Source: Larix kaempferi
Lineage: Eukaryota > Streptophyta > Pinopsida > Pinales > Pinaceae
Assembly (NCBI GenBank): GCA_027924585.1
Contig: BSBM01000125.1
Location: forward strand, 1,493,001 to 1,557,000
Length of the DNA stretch: 64,000 nucleotides
Reading direction: 5' to 3'
The position numbers were made by a program, and so were the translations under genes. Positions 10,428-20,823 of the stretch are shown one piece after another. Below the pieces are notes generated by a model. That model worked only from the letters and a program-made list of their open reading frames with translations. It had not been told where the DNA came from and did not search any database. Position 1 is the stretch's first letter, and each line of letters begins with the position of its first letter.

Positions 10428-10552
10428 AAACACACATACGGTAGCCGGACCATTAACCGAACAGATTCCCTACACCAAACGGTGAGCAATCTGGTTGGGA
10501 TTGCTTACCGGGGAGAATCCCTACTGTTGTTGCTATGAGTTTCGGGGCATCA
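10428..10552. repeat. Long terminal inverted repeat of the E1 LTR, outer arm
   Basis: This is the inverted partner of 5711-5836, ending TTTCGGGGCATCA at 10552. Differences are scattered single substitutions. The right flank (CCAGATTCC) does not repeat the left flank of the inner arm. Confidence 0.85.
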
Positions 10553-11021
10553 CCAGATTCCTAGAAACATTTTGTGAGTTTTATTTTCAAGTATCTTGAG
10601 TTAATATGCCATTGAGAAGATATGGTACATTACAGGTTCGGTGAACCATTAGTTGATAGTAAAGTTTATGGTTAATTTTTTTATTATTTAAATGAAATTA
10701 TAAGTTTGAATAATATTGAATAATTTTAAAAGAAATTAGTGTTTGTTTGCTTATTAATTTATTCTAAATATATTATGTGAATTTACATAAAATGGATTTG
10801 TGTTAGTTGAATATGAGAACATTTATACTAGTTAGTTAATTTTTTTGTTAATGATTAATATTTATGTGTTGTTATCATAATGGTTCAATGACCAAAGTTT
10901 TAATATTTTCAAAATGTGTCATTAGGGAAGTCATTAGAAAGAGAGCATGCTTGATGAATAAAATGGTACACTATGGTGGCTAGGATTTGTCATGTGAATT
11001 ATAACCATGAGATGTAGTAAA
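10553..11021. other. AT-rich intergenic DNA, no feature seen
   Basis: AT-rich flank outside the E1 LTR. No frame, repeat arm or RNA gene is supported here. Confidence 0.4.
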
Positions 11022-11190
11022 CAATGTAGATCCATCTTAAGTCCCGACCTATGATGTGTTGAGAGGGATCAAATAGCTTGAGTTGCAACCTCTTTTCGGA
11101 GTGCAAAAACTTGAGGAAAGGTTTGAACCTTGAGGGATTTTATCACCGTCAGCAAATGATAGATTCAGATTTAAGATGGATCTACATTGG
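11022..11190. mobile_element. 169-bp fold-back (MITE-like) element
   Basis: The ends CAATGTAGATCCATCTTAA (11022-11040) and TTAAGATGGATCTACATTG (11172-11190) are perfect 19-bp inverted repeats. Similarity continues imperfectly inward (CCTATGATG against GATAGATTC, GAGAGGGATC against CCCTCAAGG). It has no coding capacity. The same arm sequence and internal order (GAGAGGGATC, then CTTGAG) recur at 25500-25630 and 29780-29912 inside E2-type LTRs. No direct target duplication is obvious. Confidence 0.7.
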
Positions 11191-13411
11191 TCTGCTTATA
11201 AACTAATAGCTTGCCATTCCAAATTTTATGTTTCCTCACTAATTACAGTTAAACTTCAATATATATAGATAAAGAGTAATGATTACTATTGCCTATAAAA
11301 CGCTAGAGTTTAACAATGGATTACATGGTGAAAATGAAGAGTAACTTTAGGAAAACAAAGTGTTTTTGTTTATGAAAAATATAAGTGTCATGAAGGAATT
11401 GGAGACTAGTGTTTTATGCAATGGGAAAATGGGGTCAACCAAGGATTGCATGAGGATTTCTTTAGGAATATTATAAAGGGACAAGGCCGCAATTCACAAA
11501 CCTAGATGCTCTTTAGTGGATGGGATGATCTTAGAGATCACACAAAAGGAAATTTCTAGAGAAAAAAAAATTCAAATGAACTTGAGGAAAGATACATTTA
11601 AAGGAATAAAAAAACACATGATTTATAGACGCAAAATATGAACATAAACTACACTTCCAATTGATAACAATCACATAAAAGATAGAAAGCCTAATCCTTC
11701 ATTATCTCAATTCCATAAACAATTTGAAGATCCATTAACCAACAAAGCACATGAGAAACATGAAAACCCTTCAATAGAGCACTAGCATCAACCATCCTAC
11801 ATCCTGATTGAGTAACCCTTGTCCATCAAACTCAATACCTCATGCCCTTGTTCCCTAATTTTCCCTTTGCCTCCCCTCCACCACTTCTACATGAAATGTA
11901 ATAAAATATACCCTAAATATTTTTATTTACATATAACATAATTAATCCCCCTTGGCCCCTTAATACATGGTAATATATTTTCTAATTTATGTATCATAGT
12001 TTATTCCCCAATATGAATGGACGTGATAGGATATTTCCTACCAAATGACCCCCCCGTGGGCACTAGAGGCTCCCAAATTTCTGTTATGTGACTGGAAATA
12101 GGATCAATTACTTCAGATTTATCTACAGGGACCTTCAGACCAATTCTTAGAAGCACCTTTAATAGTTAAACCCTTTAAGATTGAAAAATTGCCAATTTTC
12201 TTAACAATAGCGCAAGCAGTGAAAACAGTTAATTTCAAATGCTATCTAGAGATCAAGAATTCTGCAATAAACTTGGTGGATGATTTCAAATACATGTCAT
12301 TCAACAACATCATGCTTCAATAAGAAATTTAGAGGCACATCTAATAGTCAATGAGAGAAAAACTTGTAGTATGTCATAGATTCACTAGAATTTGTAACAT
12401 AGAAGCAGAAGTAGAGTGATTGAGAGTAAGGAAGGGATATTTTTACTATATATCCAGAAGTACATCATATTACATCCCTCTGGTTGGACATGAAAAACAA
12501 CTATAGTTCACAGGGGGGTGCAATTCATCAATCTCACTCTCTCTACTGCTATAAACACTGCAAATTGAACACTATTGCTTATGAGATTCTACTACACCTA
12601 ATTGAAACTCGACCACATAATTTTGAAGCTTAGATCAGACCTGCAAGAAGACTTTAATGTCTGCAATAAACCTCTATGAAAATAACAATGTGTTCTCTTC
12701 CTCAAACTACAGCGAAAGGATCTCACAATCTCTCGAATGGATTACTAGTTGCAAAGGGGAACATCTCCCAATTCTATGAAGGTCCACACCACCCAAGCCT
12801 CTGATAAGCACATATGTCTCCAATATGAATAATTAGAGTGAAAAAATATGTTTAATGGAGTGATCATGCTCCTTTTATTAATCTTTGTTGTCTTTTTCCT
12901 TCCTTTTAGAGATTACCTTCTTGGGATTCGAGCCATAGATGAGTTGTCCATGCTTCTTTTGTAAGTTGCTCTTGCATAGGACCCACTTGTCTCCATAATT
13001 TATCCCTCACTGGATAAAATTAGCATTTGTAGCTTTCCTTAGGCATCTTTCTTGCTTTCTTTCTTTTACTATTCCTTCTTGAGCCTTATCTTCAAAAATC
13101 TGGAAACTTCTGCCTTTTTCATTTTCTACTACTTTTCCTGCTTTTCCAGCTTTAGGCTACTTTTACTGCTTTCTTTCCAGATTTTCCCGATGGAGACAAA
13201 TCATATGCCTTATCCTTCATCCTATGCGCCCTCTTGAGCCACCTAGATTAATTACAACTCATAAACAATAATTAGAAATTTATTTATTCCAAAATTGTGG
13301 TCCCCATCATTCTTTCATGATTTATTTAATTACGTAAAATAACTATAGCCAAAATTAACTCTCTCATTAATTAATTCAATTTTCCACTAGGACCCATGGG
13401 AATTGAATGGG
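11191..13411. other. Unassigned AT-rich DNA, probably decayed repeats
   Basis: No frame with family character on either strand. The 61-codon plus-strand frame at 13052-13237 is Phe/Ser-rich pyrimidine-tract translation. I see no LTR that matches E3's LTR, so E3's missing 3' end is not hidden here by eye. Confidence 0.35.
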
Positions 13412-13684
13412 TTAGTGGTTTGACCAAGGTGCCCTTGGGGAGTGGACATTACACTTTCTCACAAAGAGGGTAGGCACTCCCCACGGTGACACATTGGGGC
13501 GTATATAACCCTTCTTCAACAATTCTTTTAATTGCATATGCAATTCCTTCAATTGAGGTGTTCTCATTATATAAGGAGATTTGGATATTGGAACATCTCT
13601 CGGTACCAGATTAATTGTGAAATCGATATCCTTCTTATGGGGTAATCCTGGTACATTCCGTAAAACATCTTTAAACTCCAACAA
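13412..13684 (-). pseudogene. E3 reverse transcriptase, N-terminal part only
   Basis: The frame reads EFKDVLRNVPGLPHKKDIDF, then ELLKKGYIRPNVSPWGVPTL, then FVRK, the classical fingers region of gypsy RT. After that the match is lost (CNVHSPRAPWSNH) and the frame ends. The catalytic Y-x-D-D region should follow but is not present, so a deletion or insertion junction lies close to 13430-13440. The ATG at 13684 is internal: protease-RT linker text precedes it. Confidence 0.8.
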
Positions 13685-13689
13685 TATTG

Positions 13690-14165
13690 CATACTCTTCG
13701 GTGGATGGTTCTTAGTCAGTTTGTAACTCTTCAACATGGATTGAGTAAAAATGACAACCCTTCCTGATGCACTTATTCATTTGCATGACTAAAATATTTC
13801 TAATAGATATCGGTTTTGGAATTCCTTTTATTTGAATTGAATCCATGTCCTCATACAGACACATAATGGTTTTTCCATGACAATCTAGAATGAAAAATGT
13901 GATTCCATCCAATTCATCCCGATCAAGATATCATATGAACCAAGGGGAATTATATCTAAATCGACACTTTTATGGAACCCATTCATTTCAAAACAACAGT
14001 CCTTGACCATTGAAGTGAACTTTCATTTCATTCTAGTGGCCAACTGCATTGTTTTGGACTGTAGCATTTTACTCCTCACTAAGTGACATGTTTCAATCAC
14101 ATTAGCATCAATGTAACTGTAAGTGGCTCCAGAATCAATTAAAATTGAAATTGGTACATCAACAA
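13690..14165 (-). pseudogene. E3 aspartic protease
   Basis: Minus-strand translation around 14145-14090 gives ILIDSGATYSYIDANVIE, the retropepsin active-site loop with Asp-Ser-Gly-Ala. Further down, IIPLGSYDILIGMNW fits the C-terminal protease motif. The last part appears at 13912-13712 (MDGITFFILDCHGKTIMC). Several shifts and stops separate these pieces. Confidence 0.65.
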
Positions 14166-14213
14166 TCTTGCCTTCAATCTCGATCATGGATGATTAATGG
14201 TATTCATGTGGAT

Positions 14214-15290
14214 TTATAGAGCTACATAAATTCGAGGTATGTTCCTCATTATAACTTCTATCGTGGTAGCTTTTTGAACATTATATATGTTGACCCCTTT
14301 GTTACCCCTCTTTGGACATTTGTTAACATAGTGATCACGTCCACAGTTCCAACATTTAACTTGATATTGTTTCCTTTTTCCTACAAGATCAACCATCTTT
14401 GATTCACCATACATAATTTCCTCTTTGGAATACTTAGTCTGGTTACCTTTAACATCACGAGGCTTGGACCCCTTTTACCTCTAGTCTTCATTGTCTTTCA
14501 GTTTACCTTTCCAAACTTTGTGCATATCATGTCTTCCCTTATCTTGTTCATACAAGCATTTATCCTTCCTTATGGATCCTTCAGAGTACATGTTTCATCA
14601 TAAGTAATTTTGTCTCGATAGTATGCTGGTAATCTATTAAGAAATCGCTAGATTCTAACCTTCTCATATTGAATGAAACCAACATACCTTAGTAGTTCTA
14701 GGAGCCTTCTCTCATATTCCTCCATAGTCATTTACCCAATATGAGTTCAAAGAACTCTTACATTTTTCTATCGTAATATTGCTGAGACAATTATTCATAC
14801 TTAAAATACCTCTAAAACTTCGTCCATGAAATTTTCCTTTCATCAATAATTTTCACTTGCTTTAGTTGCTCCCACCACCAGTAAACCTTTTCCTGAATAT
14901 TGTACATAGAGATTCAGGCCTCCTGATTATCAAAGTAATCATGCAACTGCAAATATTTCTTCATTTCTAGTAACCACATTCCTGCACTTTCCCCTTATTT
15001 CTCTCCATTAAAAGTAGGAGGTTTGATTTTGTGAGTTCACCCTATAATGGATCCTCATCATATTTCCTCTTAAAATACCTTCTAGTTAAAGAGTCTAACT
15101 TATTTTTAGGTTCCCCCTTTATGCGATGGCTTTCAACTGATTTATCATGGGAATTCTTCCCCATCACACTTACAACTCCACTTCTTAAGTGGCGATATCT
15201 CTCAAAACGTCCTCTTCTCATAGATTCCCCTTCTTCTCCTCTCCTGATGGATGCATAGACATGTTGTACTTGATTCTGCAACTGAATCAA
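14214..15290 (-). pseudogene. E3 gag with CCHC zinc knuckle
   Basis: The N-terminal piece at 15290-15042 starts MIQLQNQVQHVY and is basic. The capsid region between 15040 and 14415 is riddled with stops, but the text KKYLQLHDYFDNQEA and EKVYWWWEQLK survives. The last piece (14414-14214) holds CWNCGRDHYVNKC, a perfect C-x2-C-x4-H-x4-C zinc knuckle of nucleocapsid type, followed by basic residues. One knuckle is typical of this gypsy branch. Not translatable as it stands. Confidence 0.72.
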
Positions 15291-15695
15291 GTTCTATAAC
15301 ATTTGTAGATTCACTAGGTTTTTTTGCTCTAGGTTCTGTAGTATTTTTCCATTTTCGGTCTATAAATTGTTTAATGTTTGGAGCACTTCCTTTGCCTCCA
15401 CCTATATCTTATGGTTGTTGGATTATGTTCTTTGGGAACTCATCCCCACTTCCCCAATGAGATTGGGAAGTTATGGTTCATCCGTCATTTTCACTGCACT
15501 ACTTTCTATTTAATCTGGCAATCTGAATAATTTTTCAATTTCGTTAGACACTAAAACATCCATGTACACACACTTTAACCTTATCATGCATGTATATTTC
15601 CTTTTTTGGGGGGTTTTCATTCAATGGTTTAAGCATATTAGATATAATCTGACACAAATTTCTGTTCTATAACCCATGAGGTTCGAGAGCTGAAA

Positions 15696-15712
15696 CCTTC
15701 GCTTCAATACCA
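15696..15712 (-). other. E3 primer-binding site
   Basis: In sense orientation TGGTATTGAAGCGAAGG follows the LTR end by three bases. It resembles the initiator-Met tRNA site TGGTATCAGAGC with two substitutions, so either the site has decayed or another tRNA is used. Confidence 0.65.
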
Positions 15713-15715
15713 CTT

Positions 15716-17726
15716 TGTAACTTACCCCGATACACTACAAAAAAAACTCAACAACCTCCTTGGAAGATCCAAGGAACCCTGGAGTTTGGGGGTATATCAA
15801 ATAGGAAAACGTTTTCCTATGGTGAATGAATAATCTAGGCATATACAACTCACCACATTCAAACAAATCTAGACCAAATTAGTTTACGGGAAATAAAACT
15901 ACTTCCTACGGGAAGTATGTATTCACCACGGCATAAATTCCATTTAGAAGATTTCTTTACAATAAACTACCATTATTGTTGACAACATAACCCCTAAACA
16001 ATAATTACACATGCATACTTCTATGTTACTCATGCAAAAAAAATGCATAAATGGTGATATAGAATTTAAGTATGAATAATCCAAGTGCAATTCTACATAC
16101 TCATCACAAGTAATAAAACAAATCTTATAATCATATGCGAAAACCATAGAGTTACACTAGCATTATCATTAAGCATAAATATTTCTGTCGAATAACATTA
16201 TGAAGCTCTCAAGCACTCAAAGAACTTCGTATTAGAACTCAAGTATATCAAATTTCACTTAAAGATAATAATGATCATATTGCTACATGCCATTATCCTT
16301 TAACAGATCTTTCATTTTCTATTCAAACATCATACATTCACACCGGAATGCAGAGACGACCCACAAGACAACCCAACCATAAACATGTTCCCAATCATCC
16401 TGAACACGTAAAAACAAGAATAGGAAAAACATTCCAACTCCCTTTCTACATATTCATAAAACTAGTTACATGCATACAAATTTTTAGGTAGAAACATGCA
16501 AACAACATCCATACATAACCATGCACAAGAAATAACTCAATTCTTTGGCAATTCCTTCCATTCATCAACTGTACAATTAAAGATAATTCATTCCGATACA
16601 GAACAAAATACTTATCTGGATGAATTCAATGCAACAATACTTCAAATCCTTCATGAACCACTCCATTCATTAAATCATACACATTAATAAAATTATTGTT
16701 ACAGAGAAATGACACTTATCTGAATACTTAACAGCTTGAGCAATTGGCTACGTGTGAGGCACGCTCCACCCAACCATAGGCTTATTTGCTGATAAATCTC
16801 TCAACAAGGTGCCACCCCCAAGATGAGACTATGAATCCACCAGGAGAATGCTCAAGGTTGATAGAAAAAGGATATGGACACATTAATAGAGTAATTCCCC
16901 ACCAAGTTATCTCTCATAACTTGGCACTCACCAATTTCATACCAATAGCATGGTTCTCTCTTTCCAGTTCCAATAACTTGGATTCGACTAGTTCCAAGCC
17001 AGACTATGTAGTCCCTTCCTCGGTATCTATTCCAGAAACACAATAATGAAATACCTTACACTAGGCCACCACTGTCAACCAATACCCAAAATTTCCACCT
17101 AGGAAATTCCACATAGAGTTTGACATTTTAGTGGTAACTCAATTATGGTTTCAACAGGACAACCATCACCCAACAATTATTAGTTATTATATTTTTAGCT
17201 TCATAAAAAAACTAGAATGACAAATTCAGAACCCATACACCCAATCCAGGTAGAATGATTCACTGGTAAAAGAATTAAAGACACAATAGACCTTCACTCC
17301 CCCACAAATTCTTCATGCATGCATGCTTTAGCTACATGGACGACTTTTCCCATGTGGTCTCTCCCCAAAATACTCATGTTCCATATGCGTTATTAAACTT
17401 TTGTTTAGCATGCCACTAAACCTTCGTTTTTCTTGAAGGATAAGTTATAAAGTTAAAAAATGTAATAAGGATTTAAAATATTTTTAAAATACTTTAAGGG
17501 TCAAGGTTAAAGCTAGGGTCATGTTATAACCCCCTTTAGCCTGTCTACAACCCCCTTTCCTTATCACTGGTGGATTCATAGGTCACCATTCTCTTCAGTG
17601 TTTTCCTCAGCCACAACCAGTTTTATTTTATATTAATATTTTGAAATACAATTTGTTCAAACTTTAAGGCATTTCAACATCCAAATGTACATCATTATAT
17701 GAGGGGTTCAAAACTGGGGTGTTACA
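15716..17726 (-). repeat. E3 5' LTR, about 2.0 kb
   Basis: On the plus strand it starts TGTAACTTACCCC and ends GGGGTGTTACA, giving TG...CA ends with an inverted TGTAAC/GTTACA pair. The inner end abuts the primer-binding site. The interior has no convincing ORF. Its sense start resembles the LTR terminus at 20823 (shared GTTT.GAACCCCT), pointing to one lineage. Confidence 0.75.
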
Positions 17727-18015
17727 GTTGTCAATGTAGTGGGGCATAATTGAAAATCCTAAAACACTACTAGATTCTCTACAACTTTCATGTTTTCATC
17801 TTAAATTTGTGGAATGCATACAAAGTTGTGCCAATGCATGCCCAACCTCCTCACAAGATTAATATGTTTGTACAACTTGGAAGGTTTAAACTAGTAATGC
17901 AAGGTCTAAATGTGCAATAATTTAGAATTCACAAGCAACTATACAGTGAAAGTAAGCATTGATTTCACTAATTAGAAAGAAGACATTTTAGGAAATAAAC
18001 TATAAACATATTAAT
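17727..18015. other. Short unassigned spacer
   Basis: AT-rich sequence between the E3 LTR and the MITE fragment; nothing recognised. Confidence 0.35.
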
Positions 18016-18110
18016 CAGGGATAATTTTAAGGAGCCATACTTATTTAAAAGTGTATAAACCTTGGTGAATCTTACCAATTCCTAAAATGTCAACTATAAA
18101 TTTTTTATGA
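18016..18110 (-). mobile_element. Truncated copy of the hAT-type MITE
   Basis: Begins CAGGGATAATTTTAAGGAGC and matches the reverse complement of 56808-56714 with only a few differences over about 95 bases. The other end is missing: sequence diverges after ACTATAAA. It is joined to copia internal sequence, so a short chance frame (18265-18041) runs through both. Confidence 0.75.
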
Positions 18111-18114
18111 AGAT

Positions 18115-18333
18115 TTTCTACAAATCTAAAGAACATTGCTTTAGGACAGTGAGCAGGTGTGACTGGATCCTTCACACCTATCCAGACCTCACTGGATTTC
18201 TCCAGTGAATTCAAGACAATAGCACCAGGAATTGCTGTGGAAATCCAGAGGCTTCTGGTGCTCACTAAGACAACTGCTCAACGAACTGTTGCAACTACTG
18301 CAATTCGAATAGTTGTATCAAGCTCTGATACCA
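18115..18333 (-). pseudogene. E4 copia-like internal stub (start of gag region)
   Basis: Directly downstream (minus strand) of the E4 primer-binding site. One frame reads STRSLWISTAIPGAIVLNSL, then EKSSEVWIGVKDPVTPAHCP, for about 55 codons before running into the MITE fragment. This is the place where copia gag would begin, but the text is not a gag I recognise. Everything else of the internal region is gone. Confidence 0.45.
18321..18333 (-). other. E4 primer-binding site (initiator-Met type)
   Basis: TGGTATCAGAGCT on the minus strand, the classic plant copia priming site, directly adjacent to the LTR end at 18334. Confidence 0.85.
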
Positions 18334-19023
18334 TGTGATATTCTACAGGGTAGATCACTCAGCTTGAACAAACCTCACAAATATCACTCATGAATTGCAG
18401 AGAAGAAGAAGAAGAATTGAATCAGTATTCACACATTAACTCAAGAAATGGTAAAAACTGTTGAATAATCATACATCAGTTGCAAGCTGGCACAGTAATC
18501 TAAATACAATCAAATGAATTCAAATACTCCTAAGTTCATTCGAATTCTCTTCAATGTGTGGCTTGGACAGCATTAAAGACATCACCCAATCAGTGGTAGT
18601 AGTCACAAATAGTCAAATATCAGTAAGATGAGTTTAATTGATGCATGTGGCACTAATATAGGGAAGAAGACTCCAAGGTGGGCACATGAGAGACTATCAG
18701 TAGTCAAGTGGCACTCCGATACAGACAAATGGAAGCTACAAGAAGTTAAACTAAGCAATCAATGCATAAACTGTGCAATCAATGCAAGAACTGACTGTTG
18801 GAATCCAAGAGTGTGTATTAGGGCGCATTTTTCATCCAGGTGAGGAAAACAAGGTGCAATAGGTAGGTAGGAGGGCTGCTGAGGGCTAAAAACAGGCTCC
18901 TGGGGGCTGAAAATAAACCCTAGGTGCTGGGGAGACTACCATACTGATGACTGGATGCATGCAGTATGCATGCATGCATGAAAAACATGCAAATATATAA
19001 ATGACGGTGAGAATATTCCAACA
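18334..19023 (-). repeat. E4 copia-type LTR, 690 bp
   Basis: Plus-strand start TGTGATATTC and end GAATATTCCAACA form TG...CA ends with partial inverted symmetry (GATATTC/GAATATT). It abuts a perfect initiator-Met priming site. Only this LTR and a 220-bp stub of the element remain. Confidence 0.75.
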
Positions 19024-19888
19024 GTGGCTCTTGTGGACTCGACCTTGGGTCGAAGGGCTATTGAATGCACATGGTTTATATGTTCGTATGTCCTTTGTTC
19101 AGGTCATGGCCTTCTACAGGCTCAACTCTTATTTTTGTTAAACATTTATTTATTCCCAAGCCCTTTGGGCATCATTGACCTGTAAATCTTATATATATAT
19201 ATATATATATTCGAATCTTGGTGTATCGTTTTATGAATTCGTTTTGTGTGTAATGTATAAGGGATTCTAACAATATGTTTTGGTTTGGCACTGTAGAGTA
19301 ATATTATGGTTAAACATATGGTTTTGATTCCCATACTGTTCTTATTGAAACGTTTTGGCCCAACGAGCTTGGTATTAATATGTAACTTAGAGCTACATAC
19401 ATATATAGTTGGTTTTAATTCCTATATTATAATAACTATGCATAGATGCCACTGTTTATGAGCTTACTCTGATGCGTAATATTTATGTTTATTATCCTGG
19501 GATCTGTTTAACATTCTAGGGTTTTATCATGAAATATTATGACTCTGTTTTTAATTAGGGTTTTGTTTGTCAAATAAAAATATGCAGAGTTAGTCTACAA
19601 ACAATAGAGTTTAACCAATCAAATAATCAACCATATTTATAAATGTAAACTTAAATGCAAAATAATTAAACATATTTATTAAAAATCATTTCAAGATATA
19701 ATCAATAAGTATAAAAATAACCATTAATATTAACTCTGCAATTGTTAAGGTTTTACAGTCACCCTATCAAATCTTTCTAGAAGATCAATAATTAATTTCA
19801 CTTACTGCATTAAACTCATAAGAATTAAATAAATAACCAAAAGTAAAAATATAAGATATTTAGGATAGAAAAACTTATTGACTTTGAA
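19024..19888. other. AT-rich DNA with a short (TA) microsatellite
   Basis: No gene seen. A (TA)10 run lies at about 19191-19210. Confidence 0.4.
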
Positions 19889-20510
19889 TTCCAAACCAAT
19901 TGAGTGACTTCCACTTTCCTCCTAGCCATAGACCATGAACATTCTGCTGCTCATTCCACAGGTCACCCCTGAGCCAGACCAAGCACACTAGATTAGGATA
20001 ACCATGGATTTTTTTTCTCTCTCTTTTTTTCATTACTGCAGAGTAGTCACAAGGACTTTTACTAGCTCTTTGTAAACCTTATAATTTCAATCCCTTTCCA
20101 CATAGTCCACTTCCAAGACTAAGCATGCTACTTTCATGGTGTAATGAGTGTTCAAAGGCTTACAACTGAACCCTCTAGTGATCTAGGAACCATTACCCAT
20201 GTAGTGTTAGCTCTCTTAAAAAAATTCTTTTAAATAATAGGCTTTTGTTTTATATTCAAGTCTCTCTCTTTCTAGGAAAAAGTGTTCTCTTTTTCCCTTC
20301 TTTCTCTCTTTTTATAGTTCTTTTGTTTTCAAGAAGTAATTAGGGTTTATTTTCCTTATTTTATTATTATTTAATATTCATTAGTGAATATTTTTCCTCA
20401 CTTAATTATTTTTCACTATTATTTCTTTTTATGTATTTAATTAATAGGTCATACCCCTCCTAGTGTGCTTGGTCCCTCTTTTAAGTGGCTTCCACTCAAT
20501 AAGTTTGGAA
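19889..20510. repeat. Split inverted repeat (fold-back, about 620 bp)
   Basis: Left arms TTCCAAACCAATTGAGTG (19889) and ACCAAGCACACTAG (19978-19991) recur in reverse order and complement at 20460-20473 (CTAGTGTGCTTGGT) and 20483-20510 (ACTCAATAAGTTTGGAA). The arms enclose about 470 bp of pyrimidine-rich DNA. The left arm carries a 60-bp insertion between its two blocks. No TSD was identified. Confidence 0.6.
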
Positions 20511-20543
20511 TATAAAGTGAGATATTACTTTTATTAATATAAT

Positions 20544-20758
20544 TTGATGCTTTAGAGTTTCTTCAACTCAACATCAATCTCAAAAACACTTTTAGTCTTT
20601 TCACATTTGGTGCTCGAGAGTCATCGACTCAACACCAAATAATAACATCTAAAATAACAACATCGTTGATGCTCCAAAATCACTTGAATCAACATCAAAT
20701 GCAAACATTTAAATAATAAACATACTTGATGCTCCAAAATTACGTAACTCAACATCAA
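20544..20758. repeat. Array of four hairpin units, 60-bp period
   Basis: Four units at 20544-20577, 20607-20638, 20666-20698 and 20726-20758 each start TTGRTGCT and end CRYCAA in inverted arrangement. Unit 2 has TTGGTG paired with CACCAA where the others have TTGATG with CATCAA, so both arms changed together. In units 1 and 2 an inner stem also covaries (GAGTT/AACTC against GAGTC/GACTC). Confidence 0.7.
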
Positions 20759-20794
20759 CTCAAAAAACACTTAAGTCTTAAAAAGTCTTATTTG

Positions 20795-20823
20795 CAAAGG
20801 GGTTCTAAACTCGGGATATCACA
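20795..20823 (-). repeat. LTR terminus of chromovirus type (fragment)
   Basis: On the minus strand TGTGATATCCCGAGTTTAGA followed by ACCCC resembles the sense start of the E3 LTR. Extent to the left is unknown; the hairpin array and fold-back may lie inside this LTR. Confidence 0.4.

Larger units (their letters stand above)
1..10552 (-). mobile_element. E1: partial Ty3/gypsy (Tat-like) LTR retrotransposon
   Basis: A minus-strand retroelement fills this stretch. In transcription order it shows a 4.84-kb LTR (10552 down to 5711), a primer-binding site, gag, aspartic protease, an extra RNase H, reverse transcriptase, the normal RNase H and integrase. It leaves the window at base 1, so the integrase end, PPT and second LTR are not visible. 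The frame is broken by several stops and shifts, so it is dead or depends on other copies. The catalytic residues of RT (YLDD) and integrase (D, D, E) are still readable, so decay is moderate. The extra RNase H suggests the Tat lineage, in which a second, archaeal-type RNase H is established knowledge. Lineage placement here is inference. Confidence 0.88.
5711..10552 (-). repeat. E1 5' LTR, 4842 bp, ORF-bearing
   Basis: The segment begins TGATGCCCCG and ends CGGGGCATCA, giving the TG...CA ends of an LTR. Its inner edge lies 7 bases from the primer-binding site, and gag follows directly, so it is the 5' LTR of the minus-strand element. Two things are unusual. About 125 bp at each end are inverted copies of each other, where LTRs normally share only a few terminal bases. 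Two thirds of the LTR is a long decayed coding frame in the sense direction. No target duplication is visible around it, which argues against a separate DNA transposon. The matching 3' LTR should lie left of the window. Confidence 0.72.
13412..17726 (-). mobile_element. E3: truncated Ty3/gypsy element with 2.0-kb LTR
   Basis: A minus-strand gypsy element with 5' LTR (17726-15716), primer-binding site, gag, protease and only the first part of RT. It stops at about 13412, so palm motifs, RNase H, integrase and the 3' LTR are missing. The LTR start (TGTAACACCCC in sense) and gag with one CCHC knuckle suggest a chromovirus-like (Tekay/Del) element; the chromodomain that would prove it is absent. 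All frames are heavily interrupted, so this is an old copy. Confidence 0.8.

Noticed and set aside
5711-10552. Reading the segment as an independent TIR DNA transposon
   Set aside because: It sits exactly beside the priming site of a gypsy element, has TG...CA ends and shows no target duplication. An LTR explains all of this better.
18041-18265. 74-codon minus-strand gene
   Set aside because: The frame fuses copia internal sequence with a MITE fragment.
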